From positions 1-13,294 of the forward strand of contig CAJXRJ010000131.1 in assembly GCA_913058555.1 (NCBI GenBank): DNA of 13,294 bases, written 5' to 3'. The first letter of the stretch is position 1. Every line of letters starts with the position of its first letter. The DNA comes from an uncultured bacterium (GTDB lineage: Bacteria; Planctomycetota; UBA1135; GCA-002686595). Below are positions 1 to 7,622 of this stretch, in pieces. A model generated the notes under the pieces. It was given only the letters and a program-made list of their open reading frames with translations. It was not told the DNA's origin and searched no databases. A program made the position numbers and the translations under genes.

Positions 1-45
1 GATCATGCCTAGTCTCGTGGGCTCGGAGATGTGTATAAGAGACAG
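1..45 (+). other. Residual Illumina Nextera i7 adapter (not genomic)
   Basis: Bases 1-3 (GAT) match the end of the P7 oligo, and bases 4-11 (CATGCCTA) match the oligo form of Nextera index N706. Bases 12-45 match the Nextera read-2 transposase adapter, whose last 19 bases (27-45) are the Tn5 mosaic end. The exact ordering of P7 tail, index, adapter and mosaic end is that of a library molecule, so this is untrimmed adapter and not a transposon. Genomic sequence begins at 46. The left contig edge is therefore artificial and the first gene is cut by it. Confidence 0.97.
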
Positions 46-167
46 CCCCTACGGCCCCCAAGGGAGAGGGCCTTGAGCAGGCAGGGGTACCCGAGGAAGA
101 CGGTGAACAGCCCCGCTGCGCCCAGGGCAAGAATCGACCAACCAAGGGTCTGAATGAAGGCCGTCAT
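46..167 (-). CDS. N-terminus of probable family 2 glycosyltransferase (partial)
   Basis: An ATG at 167 on the minus strand opens about 40 codons that remain open to the adapter junction at 46. The peptide begins MTAFIQTLGWSILALGAAGL, continues with a hydrophobic stretch ending FLGYPCLLKAL, and then turns basic. This layout, a single N-terminal membrane helix ending in a GYP-like turn before the catalytic domain, is common in membrane-anchored GT2 enzymes of EPS clusters, but no catalytic motif lies in the window. The start sits 15 bases past the stop of the sugar transferase on the same strand, so the two are probably co-transcribed. No clear ribosome binding site is visible. The assignment rests on a short N-terminus and on context; another membrane protein is possible. 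Confidence 0.5.
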
Positions 168-182
168 TTGGGGCGACTGGCC

Positions 183-1472
183 TCACTCACTTGCAAGCGC
201 CAGATCCGTGGTTCGCACCGACCTCCGACTCCAGGCTCGACGCATGAAGGCAGGAAGCTCCACGATGCTTCGATGCAGCAGGTACTGCTCGATGATGTAC
301 GCACTGTTCTCGCTAGACGGCTGGAAGTGGATGACGGCACCCGCTCCCTCGTTCAACCGTCGGGACTCGCACCGGTCCACCCGGATGCGCGCGATACGAG
401 TCCTTCCGCGGCGCCGCCCCGGGATACGAAGCGTGAGAGCATCCATCTTCTGGAGCGACTCGATGTCCTCCCCGTAAACTAGGAGCGCCTCGTCGTTGGC
501 ATCGATCACGGAGAACGAGTTAGGCCGTCCGCTTGCGTCGCTCGGCACGACACTCGTGCCGTGCTGCTCGATCCGTCGCAGCTTTCGCTTCTGGCGGTAG
601 GCCTTCACGACTCTTTGCTTCCACACTTGGCCCACAAACCTCACGCCCCGCGCCGCCGCCTCGCCGACCAAGGACTTGATCGTGAGGCCGAGAAGAAGGA
701 GATCGAAGCCGGTCGAGGGCGGGGCGTCGGTGAAGCGGCGGTCGATGACCGCGCGGATCCGTTTGGGCGTGGCGTGGGGCGTCAGAATCTGCGCGTAGCC
801 GAAGAGGCCGGGCTTGACCTGGAAGCGATCCACGTACCGCGGGATCTCGCGGCACTTCGCCTCGAAGACCTCTTGCCGTTCAGGACGCGGACCAAACAGG
901 GCCATCTCTCCCCGTAGCACGTGGAACAGCTGGGGTAGTTCGTCGATGCGCGTCTCCCGAAGGAACTCTCCGCACCGGGTCTTGAGACCGTGCCGGTGAT
1001 TCAGGAGTTCGCCGCCGACCTCCCGTTGTGCCCCCGTGCGGAGCGTGCGGAACTTCGTGATGGTGAAGGTTTTCGCGAGAAGGCCAAGCCGCTCACCGCG
1101 GTAGAACACGGGTCGGCCGTCCACGATGAGGACCAACGCGGCCGTAGCCCCTATGAGCGGGAGGGCCGCGGCGAGCAGCCCACCGGCAACGACAACATCG
1201 AACAGCCGTCCTCTCCAATGGTGCCGCGCGTTCGGAGATAGGGCCGTATCACCAAGAGACAATGCCGCGCCCGCATCGCTCGTCCCTGCGCCCGCGACCA
1301 GGAACCCGGCCTGGGCGACCCCACTTGAGCTTCGTTGTGCCACGCGACCCTTCATGCCATCGACGGCATCGACGTTCTTTCGTCGTGGGGGTTTGGGTGG
1401 AACGTCCATGGCTTGGCCAGAATGTACGACCTCGGTTCCTGCATGGGCACGCTGTTGAGTCTTCCGTTTCAT
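183..1472 (-). CDS. Initiating sugar-phosphate transferase with C-terminal PilZ-like domain
   Basis: This is a bacterial sugar transferase (PF02397 type; WbaP/WcaJ/EpsZ-like) that would move a sugar-1-phosphate from a nucleotide sugar to undecaprenyl phosphate at the inner membrane. From the ATG at 1472 it is 429 residues. Residues 1-85 are low-complexity and basic. A membrane-embedded helix spans about 92-116. ITKFRT (about 138-143), ETRIDELPQL (173-182) and FGPRPE (193-198) are the family's catalytic signatures. The family usually ends soon after residue 250, but here about 180 residues follow. They include RKLRR (296-300), a DANDEA segment (324-329) and strand-rich sequence ending GAGAVIHF, which resembles a degenerate PilZ domain. 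The open frame extends to 1658 but would overlap the divergent lipoprotein gene. The ATG at 1472 has an AGGA just upstream; ATGs at 1409 and 1355 are alternatives. Confidence 0.9.
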   Translation of the reverse strand: MKRKTQQRAHAGTEVVHSGQAMDVPPKPPRRKNVDAVDGMKGRVAQRSSSGVAQAGFLVAGAGTSDAGAALSLGDTALSPNARHHWRGRLFDVVVAGGLLAAALPLIGATAALVLIVDGRPVFYRGERLGLLAKTFTITKFRTLRTGAQREVGGELLNHRHGLKTRCGEFLRETRIDELPQLFHVLRGEMALFGPRPERQEVFEAKCREIPRYVDRFQVKPGLFGYAQILTPHATPKRIRAVIDRRFTDAPPSTGFDLLLLGLTIKSLVGEAAARGVRFVGQVWKQRVVKAYRQKRKLRRIEQHGTSVVPSDASGRPNSFSVIDANDEALLVYGEDIESLQKMDALTLRIPGRRRGRTRIARIRVDRCESRRLNEGAGAVIHFQPSSENSAYIIEQYLLHRSIVELPAFMRRAWSRRSVRTTDLALASE

Positions 1473-1499
1473 AGTCCTGATTTGCGTCTCTATCTTGCG

Positions 1500-1549
1500 C
1501 CGACTTGCTCCAGCAGGGGACGAGAGTGACTCAAGTCGGTAGCCTGCTG
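1500..1549. promoter_or_regulatory. Interleaved double inverted repeat in divergent EPS promoter region
   Basis: Two perfect inverted repeats are interleaved. CCGACTTG (1500-1507) pairs with CAAGTCGG (1532-1539), and CAGCAGG (1511-1517) pairs with CCTGCTG (1543-1549). The two half-sites on each side are separated by 3 bases, and the two dyad centres (1519.5 and 1530) are 10.5 bp apart, one helical turn. The element lies in the 165-base gap between the divergent sugar transferase and export lipoprotein genes, where promoters for both must lie. A cooperative regulator-binding site is the simplest reading. No regulator gene is present in the window. Confidence 0.45.
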
Positions 1550-1637
1550 CAATCGGTGATGTCGTGTACGACTCTGTTCGCCTGGAAGGGATAGCCTTCG
1601 TTTTCGTGCGCCCCGCAATTCGTACGCGCGACAGCCC

Positions 1638-2345
1638 ATGACCCGTCCACTGATCCACATCCCCCTGCTTCTCCTGGCGACCCTGATGGCTGGTTGCTCG
1701 TCCGTTTCCCCGGACGCGCTCCCTCCGACACTCCTGAGGTCAGCGAACGCTGAATCGCGGGTCTTCAAAGTGATGTGGCCCGGGGATACCCTCGAGGTTC
1801 TCCACCGCCGGACGCCCGAGTTGGACGCCACGGTGACGGTCGGCCCCGATGGAATGGTGAATCTACCGCTCGCCGGCCATCTCGTGGCTGCGGGGCGGAC
1901 ACCCCGGGAGCTCGAAGACGACATCGAGCTCCACTGCGCCGTCGAGGTACGAAAGCCTGACGCGACCGTTAACGTCATCGGCTTCGGAGGACGAACGATC
2001 CATGTCGGTGGCGAAGTCCAAGAGCCAGGCGTCTTCGTCCTGTCGCGGCCCACCACCATCCTCGAATCCCTGCTCCTCGCCGGCGGCCCCCTCGAAACGG
2101 CACACTTGGATTCCATCCTGCTGCTGCGCCCCTTTGACCAAGGGGAATGGCGTGCGTTTGAGATCAACGGACAGGAGGTCCTCGACGGCGGCCCCGACGC
2201 CTTCAACGTCCGACTCCAGCCCTCGGATGTCATCTTCGTCCCCAGGACCCGCGTGGCGAACCTGAACATCTGGGTAGACCAGTACATCCGCAAGAACATC
2301 CCCTTCAACGTGGCCCTCCGGCCCGACATTGGGGTGAACAATTGA
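1638..2345 (+). CDS. Wza-type polysaccharide export lipoprotein
   Basis: This is an outer-membrane polysaccharide export protein (OPX family; Poly_export plus SLBB), which forms the exit channel for the polymer. The 235-residue product starts with a lipoprotein signal: a hydrophobic stretch and the lipobox LMAGC with the acylated cysteine at 20. The Poly_export domain covers about residues 44-115 (VMWPGDTLEV, then VGPDGMVNLPLAG). The SLBB-like part is at about 118-165 (IHVGGEVQEPGVF, LLLAGG), and a final LQPSDVIFVPRT segment leads to the C-terminus. It is shorter than E. coli Wza (about 380 residues) and seems to have one SLBB unit. Its TGA overlaps the TTG of the next gene, and it begins the plus-strand EPS operon. 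No strong ribosome binding site precedes the ATG. Confidence 0.92.
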   Translation: MTRPLIHIPLLLLATLMAGCSSVSPDALPPTLLRSANAESRVFKVMWPGDTLEVLHRRTPELDATVTVGPDGMVNLPLAGHLVAAGRTPRELEDDIELHCAVEVRKPDATVNVIGFGGRTIHVGGEVQEPGVFVLSRPTTILESLLLAGGPLETAHLDSILLLRPFDQGEWRAFEINGQEVLDGGPDAFNVRLQPSDVIFVPRTRVANLNIWVDQYIRKNIPFNVALRPDIGVNN

Positions 2346-3646
2346 AAGGCTTCGTTCGTGGCCTCATCGCCCAGGTTCCCGGCGGTTCCTTGCTGCTGGA
2401 GAACCTGCCCATCCTGGTCGCTTGCGCGCTGCTGACGCCCCTCGCCGCCGGCTTGGCCCATTTGGTCTCGACCCCCTCCTTCGTGAGCCAGTCGAGGATC
2501 CTCCTAAAGCTCGGTCGCGAGTTCATGGCGCCCGTGGGCACCACCGGCCGCGCGGCCTCGATGTACCGCCTGAATGAGGCGATCAACTCGGAGATCGAGA
2601 TCCTCTCGAGTCATGAGCTCGCCGAGGACGTTCTGAGGGAATTCACCGTGGCGGGGCTGTTCCCCGAACTGGCGGAGGAGATCGACGAGGAAGAGGTGCT
2701 GAACCAGAAGGCGGCTGAGGTCTTCCTGGAGTCCCTGAGCGTCACGGCCGTCACGGAATCCAGCGTGATTCGAGTCGCGCTCGCCCACGAGGACCCGGTC
2801 CTCGCCCGGGACGCGCTGGCGCGGCTGTTGGCATCGTTCCAGACTCGCCATCTCGGGGTGTTCACTGACTCACGAATCCAGCAAGCGAAGGACGAGGTCG
2901 CGCTCGCGAATCGGAATCTGGCCCAGGCAGAAGACGAACGCATGCGCTACTGGGAAGAAAGCGGTGTCTTCGACCCGACCGAGGAACGTGCGCTGCTCCT
3001 CCGGCGCCGCGAGGCCGTCCAAGGGGTGCGACGCGAACTCGCCACACAGTTGGCCCAGCTCGAGCGCCCAGAGGACGCCGAGGACACGGCCGGCGACACC
3101 CCAAATGGTGATCCACAGCTGGAAGAGCAGCTCCTGGCCCTGCGCAGCGAGGAGGTGCGACTCCTCAACAACTACTACCCCACGAGCGTTGCGGTCCAGA
3201 CGGTGCAGTCACAGATCGCCGCCCTCGAGATGGCCCGGGACGAGTCGAAGGCGACCCGTCTCGCGGCGCTGCGCGGACAGGTGGAAGGGAACGATGTGAC
3301 CCTTGCCAGCATCGAACAGCAGCTCGGGATGCTCCAGGGCTACGAACGCCGGCTGAGGGAGATCGCGCGGGTGATCGCCGCGGCGGAGCAGCACCAACTG
3401 GCGGCCACCTCGGCTCTGCGTTATGCCGAGGCGGAAGCTCGCCTCGATGCCGAGCTCGTCACGAGCGTCAAGGTCATCGACAAGCCAACGCTGCCCCTCA
3501 AGCCCGTCGGCATCGGGTTGGCCCCGAAGCTCGTCCTGGGTCTGTTGGCCGGCCTCCTGCTCGGCGTGAGCGCCATTCTCGGACTGCACCTGAGCACGCG
3601 GCCAGGGCCCATCCCACCGGAAGAGAACGTACCCGCGCGCCCATGA
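2342..3646 (+). CDS. Wzz/GumC-type chain-length and export co-polymerase protein
   Basis: This inner-membrane polysaccharide co-polymerase sets chain length and bridges to the export lipoprotein. The 434-residue product has a membrane helix at about 23-42 and the Wzz-domain signature PSFVSQSRILLKLGREF (about 45-61). A long alpha-helical periplasmic region (about 175-350, rich in Glu, Arg, Gln and Ala) is probably coiled coil. The proline-rich VIDKPTLPLKPVG motif (378-390) comes just before the second helix (about 391-416). There is no C-terminal tyrosine-kinase domain, and no BY-kinase gene follows. The start is a TTG at 2342 that overlaps the previous stop by 4 bases; GGGGTGA at 2331-2337 is a plausible ribosome binding site. 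The next in-frame ATG (2525) would delete the first helix. Confidence 0.92.
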   Translation: MKGFVRGLIAQVPGGSLLLENLPILVACALLTPLAAGLAHLVSTPSFVSQSRILLKLGREFMAPVGTTGRAASMYRLNEAINSEIEILSSHELAEDVLREFTVAGLFPELAEEIDEEEVLNQKAAEVFLESLSVTAVTESSVIRVALAHEDPVLARDALARLLASFQTRHLGVFTDSRIQQAKDEVALANRNLAQAEDERMRYWEESGVFDPTEERALLLRRREAVQGVRRELATQLAQLERPEDAEDTAGDTPNGDPQLEEQLLALRSEEVRLLNNYYPTSVAVQTVQSQIAALEMARDESKATRLAALRGQVEGNDVTLASIEQQLGMLQGYERRLREIARVIAAAEQHQLAATSALRYAEAEARLDAELVTSVKVIDKPTLPLKPVGIGLAPKLVLGLLAGLLLGVSAILGLHLSTRPGPIPPEENVPARP

Positions 3647-3855
3647 CCACCCACGGCAAGGAGGCCCTTGCCGATACGGGCGAATGGGCGAGGGGCGCTT
3701 TGGGCGTCGACCGAGAGCCGCCCTTCACGGACCATAGGCGGCCCCTGGGCCCGCGGGTTCCGCCCATGCGATTGCAGTGGATAGGGACACAGCACCGGCT
3801 ACGCTCGCCCGGGACGGCCCCCGAACCCGCGCGGATCCGGAGGCCCCTGCTGTGA
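3643..3855 (+). CDS. Possible 70-residue ORF bridging gumC-like and wzy-like genes
   Basis: I do not recognise this product. An ATG at 3643 overlaps the stop of the chain-length gene (ATGA), and its TGA overlaps the best start of the polymerase gene (GTGA at 3852-3855). Both ends are thus classic coupling junctions. Third positions are mostly G or C, as in neighbouring genes. The first half (MTTHGKEALADTGEWARGAL) looks protein-like, while the second half is Arg/Pro-rich and could be chance. There is no signal peptide, membrane helix or recognisable motif, and no clear ribosome binding site. It could be a real small protein, a translated linker that couples the two genes, or non-coding leader sequence. 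Confidence 0.33.
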   Translation: MTTHGKEALADTGEWARGALGVDREPPFTDHRRPLGPRVPPMRLQWIGTQHRLRSPGTAPEPARIRRPLL

Positions 3856-5351
3856 CAGCGACACCGTCCATCGAACCGATGCGTCAGCGACCCTCCGTGC
3901 CCCCCATCGTGCTGGGGATCATCGCGTTTGGCGCGGTGGCCGTTGGCCTGTCCGTCGCGGCATCACCGCTCTTCGGCGTGGCAGCCGCCGCTATTGCCCT
4001 CGGCGGGGTCATCTTGCTCCTGCGCCCCGAGTATGCGGCTGCAACGGTCGCGTTCCTTCTTTGGGCGAATGTCCCCGTCGTCGCCATGCGATCCCACGGG
4101 GTCCCGAAGACCCTTGCATCGGCCTATCTGGGGCTGCTGCTCCTCCCCGTTGCCCGTCGCTTGCTCATCGAGCGGCGCGCTTTCCATTGGTCCAAAGCGC
4201 TCCCGTGGGCCCTCGCTTACCTCGCTTTCGGATTCCTCTCGACGGCCTTCTCCCGGGATCCCCAGCTCGCGTTCGAAAACGTCAAGGAACTCTGCCTCGA
4301 AGGGGTGCTGGTGTTCTTCCTCGCAACGATTGCGGTCCAGAGCCGTGAGTCCCTCCGGCGAGTGACCTGGGCTCTCATGGCCGCGGGCGCATTCATGGGA
4401 TCGATCGCGCTCATCCAGCAGCTGACCGGTCGGTTCGACAGTGACTTTGGTGGCTTCTCGATGATCGACTCGGGCTTCACCACGGAGGGTGAAAGCGGCA
4501 AAGTCAGCCAGCCGCGCCTCGCGGGCCCGATCGGAGAGAAGAACCGCTTTGGGCAGATGATGACGGTCCTCATCGCCCTGGGCGTGGGGCTTGCCCGCTC
4601 GGAGACACGGCGGTCCCTCGCTCGGCTGGCCTACGTGGCCACGGCCCTCAGCGCCGCGGGAGCCGCGCTGACGTTCTCCCGTGGCAACGCCGTCGGAACC
4701 GCTCTGTTGCTCGGGATCATGGCCATGATGGGCGTGCTGTCGGGACGCCAGCTTCGGGGCCTGCTCGCAGCGGGAGCGATCTTGCTCCTCCTGCTGCCCC
4801 AGTATCGCGCGCGCCTCGCGACGATCCCGACGGTGTTCAGCCTCGCGAGCGCGGACCCCGCTGCGCCAGAGCCAGATGGCGCCATCCTCGGCCGGGCGAC
4901 GGAGGTGATCGCGGCGGTCCTCGTGTACATCGACCACCCGCTACTGGGGGTCGGGCCCGGGCTCTTCACCACGTACTCCCAGGAATACGGCAATCGTTTG
5001 AGCCTGCGGAGGTTGGAGAGCGGGAGGCAAGCCCATACGCTCTTCCCCCACGTGGCCGCGGAGGGGGGCACCCTCGGACTCTTCAGTTTTGTGGGGCTCT
5101 TGGTGGTCGTCATGGTCCGGCTCTACCGGCGCGTGTCGACCGGTGAAACGCGCCGGGACCAAGAACTCGCACGTGCCTACTTCCTCGCCCTGGCGGCCTA
5201 CCTCCTCTGCGGGCTGTTCCTACACATGGCCTTCATCCGATACTTCTGGTTCCTGGTGGGCCTCGCGAGCGCGGCAGGAACGGTGGGAGCGGAGAAACGG
5301 GAAGAGGACTTGATGATCGCGGCGAAAGAGAATGGCGGGGGCGCCGGATGA
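3852..5351 (+). CDS. Wzy/WaaL-type O-antigen polymerase or ligase
   Basis: This multi-pass inner-membrane protein of the Wzy_C family (PF04932) would polymerise lipid-linked repeat units or ligate the polymer to an acceptor. From the GTG at 3852 it is 499 residues with about ten to twelve hydrophobic helices. A long loop contains RLAGPIGEKNRFGQ (about 222-235). Further family features are LTFSRG (about 273-278), DHPLLGVGPG (361-370) and the conserved-histidine loop QAHTLFPHVAAEGG (393-406). The GTG is preferred because GGAGG at 3839-3843 lies 8 bases upstream. An upstream GTG (3777) and an internal ATG (3879) are alternatives without a ribosome binding site. The TGA overlaps the deacetylase ATG. 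Polymerase is favoured over ligase because of the Wza/Wzz neighbours, but sequence alone does not decide. Confidence 0.9.
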   Translation: MTATPSIEPMRQRPSVPPIVLGIIAFGAVAVGLSVAASPLFGVAAAAIALGGVILLLRPEYAAATVAFLLWANVPVVAMRSHGVPKTLASAYLGLLLLPVARRLLIERRAFHWSKALPWALAYLAFGFLSTAFSRDPQLAFENVKELCLEGVLVFFLATIAVQSRESLRRVTWALMAAGAFMGSIALIQQLTGRFDSDFGGFSMIDSGFTTEGESGKVSQPRLAGPIGEKNRFGQMMTVLIALGVGLARSETRRSLARLAYVATALSAAGAALTFSRGNAVGTALLLGIMAMMGVLSGRQLRGLLAAGAILLLLLPQYRARLATIPTVFSLASADPAAPEPDGAILGRATEVIAAVLVYIDHPLLGVGPGLFTTYSQEYGNRLSLRRLESGRQAHTLFPHVAAEGGTLGLFSFVGLLVVVMVRLYRRVSTGETRRDQELARAYFLALAAYLLCGLFLHMAFIRYFWFLVGLASAAGTVGAEKREEDLMIAAKENGGGAG

Positions 5352-6352
5352 GTCATCAACCGGAGCCCAAACGCCTTCGGCGACGCCTGCTGTCTTCGTG
5401 GCCATCCTCCGCGTTGATTCGCCAGGGCCTGCGGAGGCGCCCCCCCGTCCACGGTGAGCTGTTGGTGGCCATGTTCCACCAGGTGCTCGATGCTCGCCGT
5501 TTCGCATCGCAGCTCGACGCCGTCCTCGAAGACGGCACGCCCGTTTCTGGGAGCGAAGTCGTGGCCGCCATTCAGGGCGGAGCCTGCCTGCCGACGGGCG
5601 CTGTCTGGCTGACCTTCGACGACGCCTACGGGGACTTCGCGGAGTCGGCGATCCAGGTCCTCGAAGAGCGCGGGCTACGGGCCACTCAGTTCGTCCCCAC
5701 TTCGTTTGTGGGGGCCAACCCCGCATCGTTCTGGTGGGAACGGCTGTCCGCCGCCTTCGCGCAAACCGCGCTGCGGTCCACGGTCCACCTCGACTACGAA
5801 GGCGGCGCCCTCGCGGTCTCCCTTCGCACCCCGGGGGCCCGGGGGAAGGCGTACAAACTGGCGAGGGGGCACGTGAAGCGCACCGAGCACGGTGCCGCCA
5901 TGGAGCTCGTCGAGCGCTGGATCCAGAAGCTCGGAGCGGAGCCGAGGGTGACCACCCGCGTGCTTTCCTGGGAGGAGCTCGCTGCCCTGGAGTCGCGGGG
6001 GGTCGAGGTGGGCGGCCATACCCGGACGCACCCCATGCTGGATCGAGTCGATCGAGAAGTGGCGCAGAGCGAAATCCAAGGGGGCTTCGATGACCTGCAA
6101 CTGCGCCTGGGGCGGCCCCTGCCGGCGTTCGCGTACCCATCGGGTCAGTTCAACCCAGGCGTCGTCGATGCGCTCAGGGCGCTGGGCATTCCCGCCGCCG
6201 TCACGACCGTGGAGGGCACCTACCGACTGGGTGTCGATTCCCCATTGGAGATTCCCCGGGTCGCGATCGGTCCCCATGCGGACGAGTGGGCGGTCCGCGC
6301 CCGCGTCCTCCTCGCAAGGCGTCGACGCCCCGCAAGGACCGCGCAGGGCTAA
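5348..6352 (+). CDS. NodB-type polysaccharide deacetylase
   Basis: This is a carbohydrate esterase family 4-like enzyme (PF01522) that removes N-acetyl groups from amino sugars in a metal-dependent reaction. Over 334 residues it shows motif 1 TFDDAYGDF (89-97; catalytic and metal aspartates D91 and D92), motif 2 HTRTHP (224-229; metal ligands H224 and H228) and motif 3 FAYPSGQ (261-267). FHQV at 43-46 is the usual N-terminal His element. No signal peptide is obvious; the N-terminus is basic. The ATG overlaps the polymerase stop (ATGA), making this the last gene of the EPS operon. It ends only 17 bases from the stop of the convergent ATP-grasp gene. Deacetylation would create free amines on the polymer or precursor, which may matter for the ligase-like genes next door. 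Confidence 0.92.
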   Translation: MSHQPEPKRLRRRLLSSWPSSALIRQGLRRRPPVHGELLVAMFHQVLDARRFASQLDAVLEDGTPVSGSEVVAAIQGGACLPTGAVWLTFDDAYGDFAESAIQVLEERGLRATQFVPTSFVGANPASFWWERLSAAFAQTALRSTVHLDYEGGALAVSLRTPGARGKAYKLARGHVKRTEHGAAMELVERWIQKLGAEPRVTTRVLSWEELAALESRGVEVGGHTRTHPMLDRVDREVAQSEIQGGFDDLQLRLGRPLPAFAYPSGQFNPGVVDALRALGIPAAVTTVEGTYRLGVDSPLEIPRVAIGPHADEWAVRARVLLARRRRPARTAQG

Positions 6353-6369
6353 GGCCCGAACGAGACGGC

Positions 6370-7566
6370 CTAAGTGCCGCGCTGGAACGGCCGCGCGATC
6401 ACCTTACGCCCGATGCTGGCGAGGCGCGAGAGCGTGGGACGAGGATCGCTCCAACGGAAGAGGAGGAACGCTTTGGGCCCGCGGATGGACCGCAGCCACG
6501 ACATGAAGCCAAGCCCCTCCAGCCGCCGCAGTTCGCCGAACGCCCGCAGGTCCCGCGCCGGGTCCCAAAGTTTGATGCCCTGAACGTGGCTCCCAAGGGG
6601 TTCGACGCGGCGCCCGAGCGCGGAATCGAGCACGATTCTCCCCGCCGGGATGCCGCACTGGACCAGCAGCTCCTGGGACGCCGTGAAGCGCGGATTGAGC
6701 TCGATCATCACGGGCAGTCCGCCGCGCTCATCGCGCTTGAACTCGATGTTCGCGTAGCCCGTAAACCCCGTGGCGTCGAGCAGCTTGCGGGCCTCAATGG
6801 CTATCTCTTCGTCCCAACGCACCACATGGAGCGAGCCGGGCCCCTCGTTGCGCGGGAACCGTCGGAGCACCTGCTTGGTGAACTCGAAATGAACCGTTCC
6901 ATCCGCAGCACGGTGCGTGTAGTAGGTCACGGAAGCGGAGTCCGGGCCCGGGATCAACTCGGTCGCTATCGCGTCGATACCCTCCTTCGCGAGGCGCTCC
7001 GCCATTTCCCGGAACTCCTCGACGTTGTGCGCAAGGAAGTGTTTCCTTCCCCCACCGCCGAAGGCCACTTGGAATCGATGGGAATGCACGGGCTTGAGAA
7101 GAACGGCGGCCGCGCCACTGGCGAACGCTCGCTCGGCCGTCGATGCACCGTCGATGGGCCAAGTCAGCGGGAGGCGGACGCCCGTGTTCTCTGAGATCGC
7201 CGCCGTCTTGGACTTGGAGAGAAAGGCGTCGAGATGGATCGGCTGCACGTGGTCGAGCGCGTACAGGGCAGCGACCTCCCCGTGGCGTTCCGCCAAGAAT
7301 TCGACGGCGTCGTCATCGCAGGGGAAGACCGCAGCTCCGAGGAACGGACGCTTTGATCCCAGGAGAAGGTCCTCCCACACGCGGGGGGCGTCGGCCCGCG
7401 ACTCGTACGGATGGATCGAGTCGGCGAAGCGGGTCCGATTCTCGGGTCGGCTCCGCTGCAGCGACAGGTGCACACAGACACCGCTTGCACTCAGCTCTCT
7501 CGCGAGGGCCAAAGGGCCCGTCGATCCCCCGAGGAGGACGACGTGAATAGGTGCTGGAACGGGCAT
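6370..7566 (-). CDS. ATP-grasp carboxylate-amine ligase-like protein
   Basis: ATP-grasp enzymes join a carboxylate to an amine or similar nucleophile through an acyl phosphate. From the ATG at 7566 the product is 398 residues. An N-terminal nucleotide-fold start (IHVVLLGGSTGPLALARELS, 7-26) is followed by an ATP-binding lysine segment AAVLLKP (about 153-159), ELIPGPD (203-209), FTKQ (229-232), NIEFKRDERG (about 273-282) and the Mg-binding IELNPRF (288-294; E289, N291). The upstream extension to 7692 is not supported because the fold starts right after the 7566 ATG. The substrate is unknown; family members ligate amino acids, glycine or carbamoyl-type groups. Convergent with the deacetylase and divergent from the acyltransferase, it probably belongs to a surface-polymer tailoring set. 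No ribosome binding site is clear. Confidence 0.85.
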   Translation of the reverse strand: MPVPAPIHVVLLGGSTGPLALARELSASGVCVHLSLQRSRPENRTRFADSIHPYESRADAPRVWEDLLLGSKRPFLGAAVFPCDDDAVEFLAERHGEVAALYALDHVQPIHLDAFLSKSKTAAISENTGVRLPLTWPIDGASTAERAFASGAAAVLLKPVHSHRFQVAFGGGGRKHFLAHNVEEFREMAERLAKEGIDAIATELIPGPDSASVTYYTHRAADGTVHFEFTKQVLRRFPRNEGPGSLHVVRWDEEIAIEARKLLDATGFTGYANIEFKRDERGGLPVMIELNPRFTASQELLVQCGIPAGRIVLDSALGRRVEPLGSHVQGIKLWDPARDLRAFGELRRLEGLGFMSWLRSIRGPKAFLLFRWSDPRPTLSRLASIGRKVIARPFQRGT

Positions 7567-7622
7567 GGACGAGGGAGTTGGGCCCCGTCGCGATCGGATC
7601 GATGCCCAAGCACCGGCACCAG

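Noticed and set aside
27..45. Tn5/IS50 mosaic end suggesting a transposon terminus
   Set aside because: It is preceded by an index and adapter in the order of a Nextera library molecule, and no transposase is present.
1500..1549. H-type RNA pseudoknot formed by the interleaved repeats
   Set aside because: The 14-base segment between the second and third arms and the 3-base crossing loops do not fit a normal H-type geometry; a DNA operator fits better.
1585..1604. Attenuator-like hairpin (GAAGG/CCTTC followed by GTTTT) in the lipoprotein leader
   Set aside because: The stem is only 5 base pairs and the T-run is 4 bases; too weak to call.
1473..1658. Upstream extension of the sugar transferase to 491 residues
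   Set aside because: It would overlap the start of the divergent export lipoprotein gene, has no domain content and would consume the shared promoter region.
1490..2461. Long minus-strand ORF of 323 residues antisense to the export lipoprotein
   Set aside because: It is low-complexity, Arg/Ser-rich, lacks any family motif and lies opposite a clear Wza-type gene; long antisense frames are common at this GC content.
3963..4937. Minus-strand ORF of 324 residues inside the polymerase gene
   Set aside because: The product is highly charged, rich in Arg, Glu and His, has no recognisable domain, and is antisense to a clear membrane protein.
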